Origin: Akkermansia muciniphila
Lineage (GTDB): Bacteria; Verrucomicrobiota; Verrucomicrobiia; Verrucomicrobiales; Verrucomicrobiaceae
Reading direction: 5' to 3'
Assembly (NCBI GenBank): GCA_945882215.1
Contig: CAMCWM010000009.1
Coordinates: forward strand, 1-62,529
DNA: 62,529 bases
The first letter of the stretch is position 1. Every line of letters starts with the position of its first letter. This document shows, one piece after another, positions 51,697-60,534 of the stretch. Position numbers and translations under genes: made by a program. A model generated the notes under the pieces. It was not told the DNA's origin and ran no database searches. It saw nothing but the letters and a program-made list of their open reading frames with translations.

Positions 51697-52683
51697 CTAG
51701 GATTGTTTCAAAGCACGCGCCTCATCATAGACGCTTTGTGGCACCTTGCGGAGATCCCAGATCAGACCGGTCCAGGACAGCATCTTTAGCAGATAATAAG
51801 ACACATCGATCTCCCACCAGAAGAAACCTTGTCGAGCGGCGGAAGCATAGCGGTGATGATTGTTGTGCCAGCCTTCACCGAGCGTCAGCAGGGCGAGCAG
51901 CAGGTTGTTCCGGCTGTCATCGGCCGTTTTGAAACGCTTCGAGCCGAAGACATGCGCCAGCGAGTTGATGCAGAACGTCGCGTGCAGCAGCACCACGGTG
52001 CTGATGAAGAAACCCCAGACAAACATCTGCGCTCCATTGGTGCCGAGGCCGGGCGCATATCGCTCCAGCAGCCAGCCGAAGAGCCAGAGCAGCACTCCAT
52101 ATACCACGGGGACGATTTGATCGTGACGGTTGAGGAAGACCAGCTCGGGGAATTTTTGCAGGTCACGCACACGGCTGTAGTCCGTGGGAAAATTCTTCGT
52201 GCTGGTGATCCAGCCGATGTGCGACCACAGAAAGCCGTGCATGCGTGGTGAATGCGCGTCCACCTCCTCGTCCGAGTGCTGGTGATGATGCCGGTGTACC
52301 GAGGCCCACCACAGCGGGCCCCGCTGACAGGAAGAGTTGCCCAGCACAGCGAACAGAAACTGCACCAGGCGCGAGGTGCGGTAGCTGCGGTGCGACAGAT
52401 AGCGATGATAGAAGGCCGTGATGGCAAACATGCGCACCGCATAGAGCACCGCCGCCGCGATCACCGCCACCCAGCTCACTCCGACCCAGAGCACGGCGAA
52501 GCAGCCGAGATGCAGCACGATGAAGGGCACGCAGCGCTTCCAATCCACCCGGTCCTCCTGGGCGCGCACCGCCTCAGCGCCTTCGGGGTGATAATCCGAG
52601 TCCACCCACTGCTGCAACAGCAGCCAAAACTGCCGCAGCAGGCTTGAATTTTGAGGAGTCAATGGAGTCTTGGGGTCATTCAC
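51697..52683 (-). CDS. Membrane acyl-CoA/acyl-lipid desaturase
   Basis: A 328-aa di-iron desaturase of the stearoyl-CoA delta-9 type. Three His boxes are visible: FYHRYLSHRSYRTS, SVHRHHHQHSDEEVD and EGWHNNHHRYA. Two pairs of TM helices flank them (IVLHLGCFAVLWVGVSWVAVIAAAVLYAV; VVYGVLLWLFGWLL and FISTVVLLHATFCINSLAHVFG). It introduces the double bond that the Cfa-like enzymes further down the operon would use. It is the first gene of the leftward lipid operon, divergent from the PSD1 gene across 153 bp. Confidence 0.92.
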   Translation of the reverse strand: MNDPKTPLTPQNSSLLRQFWLLLQQWVDSDYHPEGAEAVRAQEDRVDWKRCVPFIVLHLGCFAVLWVGVSWVAVIAAAVLYAVRMFAITAFYHRYLSHRSYRTSRLVQFLFAVLGNSSCQRGPLWWASVHRHHHQHSDEEVDAHSPRMHGFLWSHIGWITSTKNFPTDYSRVRDLQKFPELVFLNRHDQIVPVVYGVLLWLFGWLLERYAPGLGTNGAQMFVWGFFISTVVLLHATFCINSLAHVFGSKRFKTADDSRNNLLLALLTLGEGWHNNHHRYASAARQGFFWWEIDVSYYLLKMLSWTGLIWDLRKVPQSVYDEARALKQS

Positions 52684-52751
52684 GCGGACTACTGCGTTTG
52701 TCCCTTTGATCTGGATTCAAAAAATGATCGCAGGCTTGAAATTTGAACCCA

Positions 52752-52788
52752 TGTCATGCACTGGCCGCCTTTCCTCGTGTCATGCACT
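52752..52788. repeat. 11-bp direct repeat in the divergent spacer
   Basis: TGTCATGCACT occurs at 52752-52762 and again at 52778-52788, a 26-bp period, between the divergent desaturase and PSD1 genes. Paired sites about 2.5 helical turns apart in a shared promoter region suggest regulator binding or two promoter elements. No assignment can be made. Confidence 0.35.
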
Positions 52789-52836
52789 ATGCTGCTTCGG
52801 GGTTAAAGCCGCCATCTAGCCGCGTATGACTACTCG

Positions 52837-55800
52837 ATGCTGAAAATTCCCGCCATCACCACCCTTCTGGCAGTCACCCTGTCCGCGCCATGCGTTGCCG
52901 CAGAGCCTCCTGCGCGTCCCATCGACTTCTCGAAGGAGATTCGCCCCATTCTGAGCGAAAACTGCTTCTTCTGTCACGGTCCCGATGAAAAAAAGCGGGA
53001 GGCCGGTCTGCGGCTGGATGACGAAACGAGCTCCAAAAAGAACAACGACGGTGTTTTCGCCGTGGTGCCTGGAAACCCCGACAAGAGCGCCCTGATTGAG
53101 CGCATCGTGAGCCAGGATCCTGACGAGGTCATGCCGCCACCTAAGCAGCACAAGACGATCTCCGCTACTCAGGTCGCTCTATTGAAAGAGTGGATCAAAC
53201 AAGGGGCGAAGTGGGGGAAGCACTGGAGCTATGAGAAGGTGGTGAGACCGCCTGTGCCCGCAGGTGCGAAAAACCCGGTGGATGCTTTCCTGCTGCAGCG
53301 TCTGACCAAGGAAGGCCTCAAATTTTCCCCCGAAGCCGATGTGGCAACGCTCATTCGCCGCGTGGCACTCGATTTGACCGGCTTGCCACCGACGCTCGAC
53401 GAACTCAATGCTTTGGCCAAGCAGCCGCACGACCGGATCGTCGATCATTATCTCTCCAAACCCGCCTACGGCGAACACTGGGCCCGCCAATGGCTGGACC
53501 TCGCACGCTACGCCGACTCCTCCGGCTACCCTAGCGACCAACCGCGTGAGATTTGGGCCTACCGCGACTGGGTCATCCGTGCGTTGAACTCGAACATGCC
53601 CTTTGATCAGTTCACCATTGAGCAAAACGCGGGGGATCTGCTGCCGAACCCCACCGATGACCAGCTCATCGCGACGGCGTTTCATCGGAACACGATGACG
53701 CAAAACGAAGGCGGCACAGACGACGAGGAATTCCGCAACGCCGCCATCATCGACCGCGTGAACACGACCTTCGCGGTGTGGATGGGCACCACGATGGCCT
53801 GTGCGCAGTGCCACACGCACAAATACGATCCCATCACGATCAACGAGTACTTCCAGTTCTACGCCTTCCTCAATCAAAGCGCCGACAGCGACAAAAAAGA
53901 CGAGGTGCCGCTGCACAGCTTCGACACGCCGGAGACGAAAAAGCAGCGCGAGACGCTGAAAGCGGAGATCGCGGCGCTGGAGGCCCGATTTGGCAAACCG
54001 GACGCCAAATGGCTCGCGGGGCTCGACGCTTGGGATCGCGGTTTTGCGCGGGATTTGGGCTGGCAGAGCCCGAAGCCGGTCAAAGTGAGTGAAACCGACG
54101 CCAAGATCGAAAACGATGGCCGTGTGCTGATCGCGAAGAACAAGGACACCGCGAGCTACGCGGTCGAACTGCCGCTCACGGGCGACAAACTGAGCGCTCT
54201 GAGGCTCGAAACGGCTCCGCATGCCGGTTTCGGGAATTTTGTGCTCACCAGCCTCAAGGCCGAGGTGGTGCCGCCGGATGCCAAAGCGGCTCCTTTGGCG
54301 CGATTTGTCCGCGTGGAGCTGACGGGGGCCAAAAAGATGCTGCAACTGGCCGAGGTGCAGGTTTTCAGCGGCGCGGAAAACATCGCGCCGAAGGGCGTGG
54401 CGAGTCACAGCAGCCAGTATCAGGACGCTGCGGCCAAACGCGCCAACGATGGCAACACGGACGGCGACTACAAAAAGGGCAGCGTGTCGCACACGAGCGG
54501 GAACGACGACAATCCGTGGTGGGAAGTCGATTTGAAGGCCGCGAAGCCGGTGGATCGCGTGGTGGTGTGGAACCGGCTCGATGGTGTGAGCAATCGCCTT
54601 GATGGCTTCCGCGTGGTGCTGCTCGATGAGAAGCGTCAAATCCTGTGGAAGAGCGATCCGACGCCTGCGCCGGAGAAGGAAAAGGCCTTCGCGGTGAGCG
54701 GTCCGGTGCCGCTGAGCTTCACCACGGCGCTCGCGGATTACTCGCAGAGCGGTTTTGAGGCCACGAAGTTCCTCGACGCCAAAAGCAAGGGCTGGGCGGT
54801 CGGTGGCGCGGCTGAGAAGCCGCACACACTCACGCTTTTGACGAACTCACCCATCGCCGTGGCCGCAGGTGCGAAGCTGCGGGTGACTTTGGAGCAGAAG
54901 AGCGAGTTCAAGCAGCACACGCTTGGCAACTTCCGCCTCAGCTTCACTGGCGATGCCCGCGTGCAACAGGCGGCGAAGATTCCGGCGAATGTGATCGCCG
55001 CGCTGGCGCAGCCGAAACGCGCGTCGGAGCAGCAGAAGCTCGTCACGGACTACTTTGTGCGCAACATCGCCAAAGAATCCTCTGCCGAGCGCACTCGCTT
55101 AGCCGCCGCCAACAAAGAACTCGCCGCGATCAAGCCGGTGACGGTGCCGATCATGCGCGATCTCGATCCGAAGCAGCGTCGCGTGACGAAAGTGCAGCTT
55201 CGTGGGAACTGGCAATCGCTCGGCGATGAAGTGAACGAGGCCACGCCCGCTGTTTTCAATCCGCTGCCCGCGAACGAGCCGAAGAATCGCCTCACGATGG
55301 CGAAGTGGCTCGTGAGCCGCGACAATCCGCTCACGGCCCGCGTGACGGTGAATCGTCTGTGGGAAAGCATCTTTGGCACGGGCATCGTGCGTAGCAGCGA
55401 GGAATTTGGCAGTCAGGGCGATTTGCCGTTTCATCCTGAATTGCTGGATTGGCTCGCCGCCGAGCTGATGGACAGCGGTTGGGATCTCAAGCACATGCTC
55501 AAGCTGATGCTCACGAGTGAAGCGTATCGCCAAAGCTCTAAATCCACGCCCGTACTCAATGAACGCGATCCCGACAACCGCTTGCTCGCTCGCGGTCCGC
55601 GTTTTCGCCCCACGGGCGAGCTGCTGCGCGATCAAGCGCTCGCGGTTAGCGGCTTGCTCAGTGAAAAAATGTTCGGCGTGCCCGTGCGTCCTGTCACACC
55701 CAACATGGGCCTCAGCACCGCGTTTGGTCGCAGCAACGATTGGGAAGTCAGCAAGGGCGAGGACGCTCACCGCCGCAGTCTTTACACCGAAGTGCGGCGC

Positions 55801-56235
55801 AATTCGCCGTATGCGAGCTTCACTACCTTCGACGCGGGCAATCGCGAGGTCTGCATGATCCGCCGCAGCCGCACGAACACGCCCCTGCAGGCCTTCGTGA
55901 CGCTGAACGATCCCGTCTTCATCGAAACGCATCAGGCGATGGCGCGGCGGATCGTTTTGAAGGACGGAAAGGACCGAAAAGACGCGAAGGACAGGCTTTC
56001 GCTGATGTTCCGCATCTGCCTCTCGCGTGAGCCGACGTCGACCGAATTGACCGCGTTGACCCAGCTCTATTCCGACAGCCTTGCGACCTATCAAAAAGAC
56101 CCCGCTGCCGCTGCGAAGATGGCCACCGAGCCGCTCGGGCCTGCTGAGGCTGGTGCAGATGTCGTCGAACTCGCCGCCTGGACCGCCGTGGCAAATGTGG
56201 TCATGAATCTGGATGAGTTTTTGATGCGCCGTTAA
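52837..56235 (+). CDS. PSD1/planctomycete cytochrome c protein (DUF1549-DUF1553)
   Basis: A 1132-aa exported multidomain protein typical of the Planctomycetes-Verrucomicrobia group. Signal peptide 1-22. A PSC1-type cytochrome domain at about 30-120 has the haem motif C43-F-F-C46-H47 and VMPPPKQHKTIS. DUF1549 at about 145-350 (RRVALDLTGLPPT ... CAQCHTHKYDPI, a second CxxCH) follows, then a discoidin (F5/8 type C)-like insert at about 490-610 (GVASHSSQYQDAAAKRANDGNTDG ... WWEVDLKAAKPVDRVVVWNR). DUF1553 lies at about 810-1060 (RLTMAKWLVSRDNPLTARVTVNRLWESIFG). It probably acts in carbohydrate binding or processing at the cell surface; the reaction is unknown. The DUF1501 gene follows 19 nt on. 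Confidence 0.93.
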   Translation: MLKIPAITTLLAVTLSAPCVAAEPPARPIDFSKEIRPILSENCFFCHGPDEKKREAGLRLDDETSSKKNNDGVFAVVPGNPDKSALIERIVSQDPDEVMPPPKQHKTISATQVALLKEWIKQGAKWGKHWSYEKVVRPPVPAGAKNPVDAFLLQRLTKEGLKFSPEADVATLIRRVALDLTGLPPTLDELNALAKQPHDRIVDHYLSKPAYGEHWARQWLDLARYADSSGYPSDQPREIWAYRDWVIRALNSNMPFDQFTIEQNAGDLLPNPTDDQLIATAFHRNTMTQNEGGTDDEEFRNAAIIDRVNTTFAVWMGTTMACAQCHTHKYDPITINEYFQFYAFLNQSADSDKKDEVPLHSFDTPETKKQRETLKAEIAALEARFGKPDAKWLAGLDAWDRGFARDLGWQSPKPVKVSETDAKIENDGRVLIAKNKDTASYAVELPLTGDKLSALRLETAPHAGFGNFVLTSLKAEVVPPDAKAAPLARFVRVELTGAKKMLQLAEVQVFSGAENIAPKGVASHSSQYQDAAAKRANDGNTDGDYKKGSVSHTSGNDDNPWWEVDLKAAKPVDRVVVWNRLDGVSNRLDGFRVVLLDEKRQILWKSDPTPAPEKEKAFAVSGPVPLSFTTALADYSQSGFEATKFLDAKSKGWAVGGAAEKPHTLTLLTNSPIAVAAGAKLRVTLEQKSEFKQHTLGNFRLSFTGDARVQQAAKIPANVIAALAQPKRASEQQKLVTDYFVRNIAKESSAERTRLAAANKELAAIKPVTVPIMRDLDPKQRRVTKVQLRGNWQSLGDEVNEATPAVFNPLPANEPKNRLTMAKWLVSRDNPLTARVTVNRLWESIFGTGIVRSSEEFGSQGDLPFHPELLDWLAAELMDSGWDLKHMLKLMLTSEAYRQSSKSTPVLNERDPDNRLLARGPRFRPTGELLRDQALAVSGLLSEKMFGVPVRPVTPNMGLSTAFGRSNDWEVSKGEDAHRRSLYTEVRRNSPYASFTTFDAGNREVCMIRRSRTNTPLQAFVTLNDPVFIETHQAMARRIVLKDGKDRKDAKDRLSLMFRICLSREPTSTELTALTQLYSDSLATYQKDPAAAAKMATEPLGPAEAGADVVELAAWTAVANVVMNLDEFLMRR

Positions 56236-56254
56236 ATTTTACCTGCCTGCTTTT

Positions 56255-57706
56255 ATGAACCCTGTTATTCACGACCAACTCCAGTTCACCACACGCCGAC
56301 AGTTCCTCGGGGCGACGGGACAGTTCAGCCTCGGGGCTATCGCGATGCATGCGATGCAGCAGGAAGCCGCTGCGATGCCGCAATCGTCGAATCCGATGAT
56401 CCCGAAGCATGGTCACCACGCGGCGAAGGCGAAGCGGGTGATTTATCTGCACATGAGCGGTGCGCCGCCGCATCTCGATCTCTTTGATTACAAACCGGAG
56501 CTGGTGAAGCGCAGCGGGCAGGACTGCCCGGATTCGATCCTCAAAGGCCGGCGCTTTGCCTTCACCACCGGTGTGCCGAAGCTGATGGGCACGCCGCGCA
56601 CGTTCGCACGGCATGGCAAGGCGGGCATGTGGATGAGCGATGCATGCCCGAACTTCCACACGATTGCCGATGAGATGTGCATGATCCGTTCGATGACGAC
56701 GGACCAGTTCAATCATGCACCGGCGGAGCTGTTGCTGTTCACTGGGCATGCGCGGCAGGGACGGCCGTCGATGGGCTCATGGGCCACGTATGGCCTGGGC
56801 ACGGAGAATCAGGATCTGCCGGGCTTTGTTTCGCTCATCTCCAGCGGCACGCAGCCGAGCGGCGGGCAGGGCTGCTGGGGCAGTGGCTTCATCCCGAGTG
56901 TGTATCAAGGCGTGCAATGTCGCAGCAAAGGTGATCCCGTTTTGTTCGTGAGTGATCCCGCGGGCATGAATCGTGAGATGCGCCGCAAAACGCTCGATAC
57001 TTTACAAGCGCTCAATCAGCAGCAGGTCACCGAGTTTGGTCATCCCGAGACCGTCACGCGCATCGCGCAGTATGAACTCGCCTTCCGCATGCAAACCAGC
57101 GGGCCGGAGGTGATGGACATCTCGAAGGAGCCGCAAAACATCATCGAGGCCTACGGTGCGAAGCCGGGCGAGTCGAGCTTTGCGAACAACTGCCTGCTGG
57201 CGCGTCGTCTCATCGAGAAAGGCGTGCGCTTTGTGAATCTCTTCGACTGGGGCTGGGATTTCCACGGTACCGGGCCGGACAATGGCATTGAGGACGGCCT
57301 CACGAAGAAGATGGCCGCCACCGACAAGCCGGTGGCAGCGCTCATCAAGGATCTGAAGCAGCGTGGCCTGCTCGATGACACGTTGGTCATCTGGGGCGGC
57401 GAATTCGGTCGTACGCCCTTTCGCGAAGGCCGCACCGCGGCGAGCAAGGTGCTCGGCCGCGACCACTACCCCGACTGCTACACGCTTTTCATGGCCGGTG
57501 GCGGCGTGAAGGCCGGATTTGACTACGGCAGCACCGACGAACTCGGTTTCAGCGTCGCCGAGAACAAAGTCCACGTGCACGACTTCCAGGCGACGGTGAT
57601 GCACCTGCTCGGTTTCGATCACGAGCGGCTCACGTATCGCTTCCAAGGCCGCGACTACCGCCTCACCGACATCCACGGGCATGTGGTGAAGGATTTGCTG
57701 GCGTGA
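56255..57706 (+). CDS. DUF1501 Tat-exported protein
   Basis: A 483-aa protein of the DUF1501 family (alkaline-phosphatase/sulfatase-like fold). The N-terminus holds a Tat-like signal, TRRQFLGATGQFSLGAIAMHAM. Family blocks are VIYLHMSGAPPHLDLFDYKPEL, FNHAPAELLLFTGHARQGRPSMGSWATYGLG and LVIWGGEFGRTPFREGR, then GRDHYPDCYTLFMAGGGVK and the terminal YRFQGRDYRLTDIHGHVVKDLL. It is always paired with a PSD1-type protein, as here. The substrate is unknown. Confidence 0.94.
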   Translation: MNPVIHDQLQFTTRRQFLGATGQFSLGAIAMHAMQQEAAAMPQSSNPMIPKHGHHAAKAKRVIYLHMSGAPPHLDLFDYKPELVKRSGQDCPDSILKGRRFAFTTGVPKLMGTPRTFARHGKAGMWMSDACPNFHTIADEMCMIRSMTTDQFNHAPAELLLFTGHARQGRPSMGSWATYGLGTENQDLPGFVSLISSGTQPSGGQGCWGSGFIPSVYQGVQCRSKGDPVLFVSDPAGMNREMRRKTLDTLQALNQQQVTEFGHPETVTRIAQYELAFRMQTSGPEVMDISKEPQNIIEAYGAKPGESSFANNCLLARRLIEKGVRFVNLFDWGWDFHGTGPDNGIEDGLTKKMAATDKPVAALIKDLKQRGLLDDTLVIWGGEFGRTPFREGRTAASKVLGRDHYPDCYTLFMAGGGVKAGFDYGSTDELGFSVAENKVHVHDFQATVMHLLGFDHERLTYRFQGRDYRLTDIHGHVVKDLLA

Positions 57707-57708
57707 GG

Positions 57709-58335
57709 TCAATGCTCTGATGAGCGAGGAGTGGCAAACCCGGACCGTCCACCGTAGTGGATACGTTCGTGTCTTTCCTGCGCCATGGTCGGATTGATGA
57801 ATTGTGCCGGCCTCTGAAAGTGCTCGTAGGCCAGACGGAGTTGAATGGCAGCCTCAAGCGCATTCACGCCACCTGTTCCGGTGCCAAGACCGGGGCACGC
57901 AAGGGTTTTGATCTGCCTTGCCTCAACACGATTGTGTCGATGCACCGTAGTGAGTGATGCCCACAGCGCCAGGTAGATATGATCTGTCCCCTGGATGTTC
58001 ATGGGCACTCGCATCGTGGGTGCATGAGCCACAAAAGGATGTGCCGCATGATCCGTCGGAATGAGGATGCAGGTGCCTACCGGTTGTTCGCCAAGGTAAT
58101 CGTCGAGGATTTGCCGCTGAACACGCTCCATGACGTGCCTGCCAAAATATCGCACGACTGCGAGGTCCATTCCTGCGTCCATCAAACCAAATGAATTGCC
58201 CGCAGTGATCACGCAATCAAACGCAGGCAGATCTTCAAAGCGCCCAAGGACGATCTCGACTTCGGGATGTGCACGAAACTCCCAGCGAAGCGCGTCACAA
58301 AGCTCTTTTCCTCTATCGACGAGAATCAATCGCAT
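57709..58335 (-). CDS. Macro-domain protein
   Basis: A 208-aa protein with a macro-domain (ADP-ribose-binding) pattern: FDCVITAGNSFGLMDAGMDLAVVRYFG near the N-terminus, MRVPMNI in the middle, and KTLACPGLGTGTGGVNALEAAIQLRLAYEHF for the phosphate loop. Such proteins bind or hydrolyse ADP-ribose derivatives. It stands alone, ending 2 bp from the end of the convergent DUF1501 gene. No ADP-ribosyltransferase gene lies beside it. Start at 58335. Confidence 0.8.
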   Translation of the reverse strand: MRLILVDRGKELCDALRWEFRAHPEVEIVLGRFEDLPAFDCVITAGNSFGLMDAGMDLAVVRYFGRHVMERVQRQILDDYLGEQPVGTCILIPTDHAAHPFVAHAPTMRVPMNIQGTDHIYLALWASLTTVHRHNRVEARQIKTLACPGLGTGTGGVNALEAAIQLRLAYEHFQRPAQFINPTMAQERHERIHYGGRSGFATPRSSEH

Positions 58336-58363
58336 GTGGTTTGGCAGTTAAGTTACTGGAATA

Positions 58364-58609
58364 TTATCCCCCCTGCACCGGCGGCATGATGGCGACTTCG
58401 CCGCCATCGTGCAGCAGTGCATCGCGCTTCACATAGGTTTGATCGAGAGCGAGGAGCAGGCTGTTTTGCCAGTCGCGCAGCCTGGGCCAGCGAGATTCGA
58501 TTTGAAGCAGCAGATCGGCCATCGTGCTGCCTGCGGGTAGTTCGAGCATGATCTCGTCGCTGCCGGTGATGTCGCGCAGGACGGAGAAGAACAGCACGCG
58601 CAGCTTCAT
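58364..58609 (-). CDS. moaD: MoaD-type sulfur carrier
   Basis: An 81-aa beta-grasp protein ending in the functional Gly-Gly (MPPVQGG), with LRVLFFSVLRDITGSDEIMLELPAGSTMADLLLQI as in the MoaD/ThiS family. It is the small subunit of molybdopterin synthase, adenylated and thiocarboxylated at the C-terminal Gly. MoaE and MoeB are not adjacent. The start overlaps the hpt stop by 4 nt, so the two are co-transcribed. Confidence 0.88.
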   Translation of the reverse strand: MKLRVLFFSVLRDITGSDEIMLELPAGSTMADLLLQIESRWPRLRDWQNSLLLALDQTYVKRDALLHDGGEVAIMPPVQGG

Positions 58610-59163
58610 GACGGCTTGTTCGGATTGAGAATGCCGATGCAGGGCAGATTGCGGAAGCGGCCCTGGTAATCCATGCCGTAGCCGACGACGAACTCGTCGT
58701 CGATCTCGAAACCGGCGTCGTCGAGCGCCACCTCACGCAGGCGCTGGCGGCGTTTGCTGAGCAGGACGCAAGTGCGCAATGACGCGGGCTGCTGGGCGAG
58801 GATGCGCTCGCTGATCACGCTGAGCGTGAGACCAGTGTCGAGGATGTCATCGAGCAAGAGCACGTCTTGATCGCGCAGATCGACGCCTGGGGGCCAGTTC
58901 ACCTTCACTTCGCCCGTGGTGGCGGTGCCGCCTTGGTAGCTGCTGGCGCTGAGCGTGTGCATCTTCACGGGCAGTTCGAGCGCGCGCAAAAGGTCAGCCA
59001 CAAAAAACAGGCCACCATCCATGAGCGCCACGACGGTGACGACTTTGCCAGCGAGTTCCACATTCAACCGTGCCGCCATCTCTCGCACACGCGCATGAAT
59101 TTCCTCCGGCGAGAGCAGGATGCGTTCAAGATCTTGGATGACACCGGTGACGGAGGATGACAT
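58606..59163 (-). CDS. hpt: Hypoxanthine phosphoribosyltransferase
   Basis: A 185-aa purine salvage enzyme converting hypoxanthine (and possibly guanine) plus PRPP to nucleotide. Blocks are VTVVALMDGGLFFVADLLRAL, the PRPP-binding loop DVLLLDDILDTGLTL, and DDEFVVGYGMDYQGRFRNLPCIGIL. The ATG at 59163 (MSSSVTGVIQDLERILLSPEEI) gives the normal length; in-frame sequence upstream covers the divergent pdxH gene. It overlaps moaD by 4 nt. Confidence 0.92.
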   Translation of the reverse strand: MSSSVTGVIQDLERILLSPEEIHARVREMAARLNVELAGKVVTVVALMDGGLFFVADLLRALELPVKMHTLSASSYQGGTATTGEVKVNWPPGVDLRDQDVLLLDDILDTGLTLSVISERILAQQPASLRTCVLLSKRRQRLREVALDDAGFEIDDEFVVGYGMDYQGRFRNLPCIGILNPNKPS

Positions 59164-59235
59164 GAGCAAAAGAGTGCGTAAAAGGCCAAAGCTGGCGTAG
59201 CGGAGGCCGCGCGGCACGCGTTTCTTGTAACCCGA

Positions 59236-59889
59236 ATGAATCCCACTGACAAACCGAACCTGCCCGACCTGCGCGTGAGTTACGACCAGGGCGAACTCGA
59301 CGAGCACAGCGCCCCGGCCGATCCGGTGGAGTTGTTCACGCATTGGATCAATGATGCCCTCGCGCACAACCTGCCTGAGCCGAACGCGATGAGCCTGGCC
59401 ACGAACGGTCTCGACGGCACACCCACGGTGCGCACGGTTCTGCTCAAGGGCATCGACGAGCGCGGTTTTCACTTTTACACGAACTACGAGAGCCGGAAGG
59501 GCAAAGAGATCGCCGCCGATGCGCGCGCCGCCGCCTGCTTCCTGTGGACGGACCGTCATCATCAGGTCTGCATGAAGGGCGTGATTTCGAAGCTCGATCA
59601 TGCCGATGCACAACGGTACTTCGCCAGTCGGCCCTACGGGCATCAAATCGGCGCCTGGGTGTCGGATCAAAGCGTCGTGATCCCCGGTCGCGAGTGGCTG
59701 GAGCAGCGCGATGCCGAGTTGAAGGCGAAGTATCCCGAAGGCCAGGTACACTGCCCGCCGCACTGGGGTGGCTACACGCTACTGCCGGACGAAATCGAGT
59801 TCTGGCAGGGCCGCGTGAGCCGCCTGCATGACCGCATCCGCTATCGCAAAGAGGGCGGCGTGTGGGTGAAGGTGCGGTTGAGCCCGTGA
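59236..59889 (+). CDS. pdxH: Pyridoxamine 5'-phosphate oxidase
   Basis: A 217-aa FMN enzyme oxidising PNP/PMP to pyridoxal phosphate. Family blocks are NAMSLATNGLDGTPTVRTVLLKGIDERGFHFYTNYESRKG, KLDHADAQRYFASRPYGHQIGAWVSDQS, CPPHWGGYTLLPDEIEFWQGRVSRLHDRIRY and the terminal WVKVRLSP. Length is normal. It is divergent from hpt and may share its promoter spacer (59164-59235). Confidence 0.95.
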   Translation: MNPTDKPNLPDLRVSYDQGELDEHSAPADPVELFTHWINDALAHNLPEPNAMSLATNGLDGTPTVRTVLLKGIDERGFHFYTNYESRKGKEIAADARAAACFLWTDRHHQVCMKGVISKLDHADAQRYFASRPYGHQIGAWVSDQSVVIPGREWLEQRDAELKAKYPEGQVHCPPHWGGYTLLPDEIEFWQGRVSRLHDRIRYRKEGGVWVKVRLSP

Positions 59890-59927
59890 ACGCGAGAAAA
59901 CTGGAATCCCGGCTTGCCTTTCGGTGT

Positions 59928-59945
59928 TTTCAGTTTTTAGTGAAA
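59928..59945. promoter_or_regulatory. Candidate GbsR operator 1 (TTTCA-N8-TGAAA)
   Basis: An 18-bp palindrome, TTTCA-GTTTTTAG-TGAAA, lies directly in front of the preferred GTG start of the GbsR-like regulator (59948). The same half-sites and spacing occur at 60488-60505 in front of the desaturase gene. This fits an autoregulatory operator; it is a prediction from symmetry and position. Confidence 0.5.
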
Positions 59946-59947
59946 CT

Positions 59948-60469
59948 GTGAGCAAGGAACTACCACCCTGGGAAAAGGCACGCGAGGAATTTGTGGCCCA
60001 GTGGGGTTCGCTCGGAACGCAGTGGGGCATCAACCGCACGATGGCCCAGATTCACGCCCTGCTCATGACCGCCCCGGAGCCGATGTGTACCGACGAGGTC
60101 ATGGAGAAGCTCCAAATCAGCCGCGGCAACGCCCACACCAACCTCAAGGACCTCGTCGGCTGGAATCTCGTGCGCATCATCACCCACAAGGGCGATCGCA
60201 AGGAGTACTTCGAGGCGGAGAAGGACGTGTGGAAGATTTTTATCACGATCTCGAAGGAGCGCAAACGTCGCGAGATCGAGCCCGCCATCCGCCTGCTGCG
60301 CGATTGTGCGGCGCAGACGAAGGACGAGGCCGCCGGTCCTGGCCGCGACTTCCACCAGCAGATGAAGGATCTCGACGAGTTCCTCAGCTTCGGGGTCAAA
60401 GTCGGCGACACCGTGATCTCCATGAAACACGCCTCCGCCCTCCAGTGGGCCATGCGCCTTCTTGGCTGA
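59948..60469 (+). CDS. GbsR/MarR-family transcriptional regulator
   Basis: A 173-aa winged-helix regulator of the GbsR group. WGINRTMAQIHALLMTAPEPMCTDEVMEKLQISRGNAHTNLKDLVGWNLVRII is the DNA-binding domain (recognition helix about SRGNAHTNLKDL). The C-terminal helices (MKDLDEFLSFGVKVGDTVISMKHASAL) probably dimerise. The GTG start at 59948 is preferred to GTG 59924, since the latter would put the upstream palindrome inside the coding region. The desaturase operon begins 65 bp downstream with a matching palindrome in between. It likely controls membrane-lipid desaturation in response to an unknown signal. Confidence 0.85.
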   Translation: MSKELPPWEKAREEFVAQWGSLGTQWGINRTMAQIHALLMTAPEPMCTDEVMEKLQISRGNAHTNLKDLVGWNLVRIITHKGDRKEYFEAEKDVWKIFITISKERKRREIEPAIRLLRDCAAQTKDEAAGPGRDFHQQMKDLDEFLSFGVKVGDTVISMKHASALQWAMRLLG

Positions 60470-60487
60470 TCTTTTCGTGCCCTTATG

Positions 60488-60505
60488 TTTCATTAAATAC
60501 TGAAA
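60488..60505. promoter_or_regulatory. Candidate GbsR operator 2 (TTTCA-N8-TGAAA)
   Basis: An 18-bp palindrome, TTTCA-TTAAATAC-TGAAA, lies 18 bp after the regulator stop and 29 bp before the desaturase ATG. It shares half-sites and the 8-bp spacer with 59928-59945. The surrounding spacer is clearly AT-richer than the genes, as expected of a promoter. Confidence 0.5.
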
Positions 60506-60534
60506 ATTCAGAACAAACTAACCAGCTCAACACC

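Noticed and set aside
53179..54825. Long open frame (548 codons) antisense to the PSD1 gene
   Set aside because: It lies wholly opposite a clearly recognised multidomain gene, is rich in Arg/His/Ala as expected of a mirror frame in GC-rich DNA, and shows no domain.
60001..60534. N-terminal extension of the desaturase into the regulator region
   Set aside because: The frame is open but overlaps the GbsR-like gene and is Arg/Pro/His-rich; desaturase similarity starts at 60535, after the palindrome.
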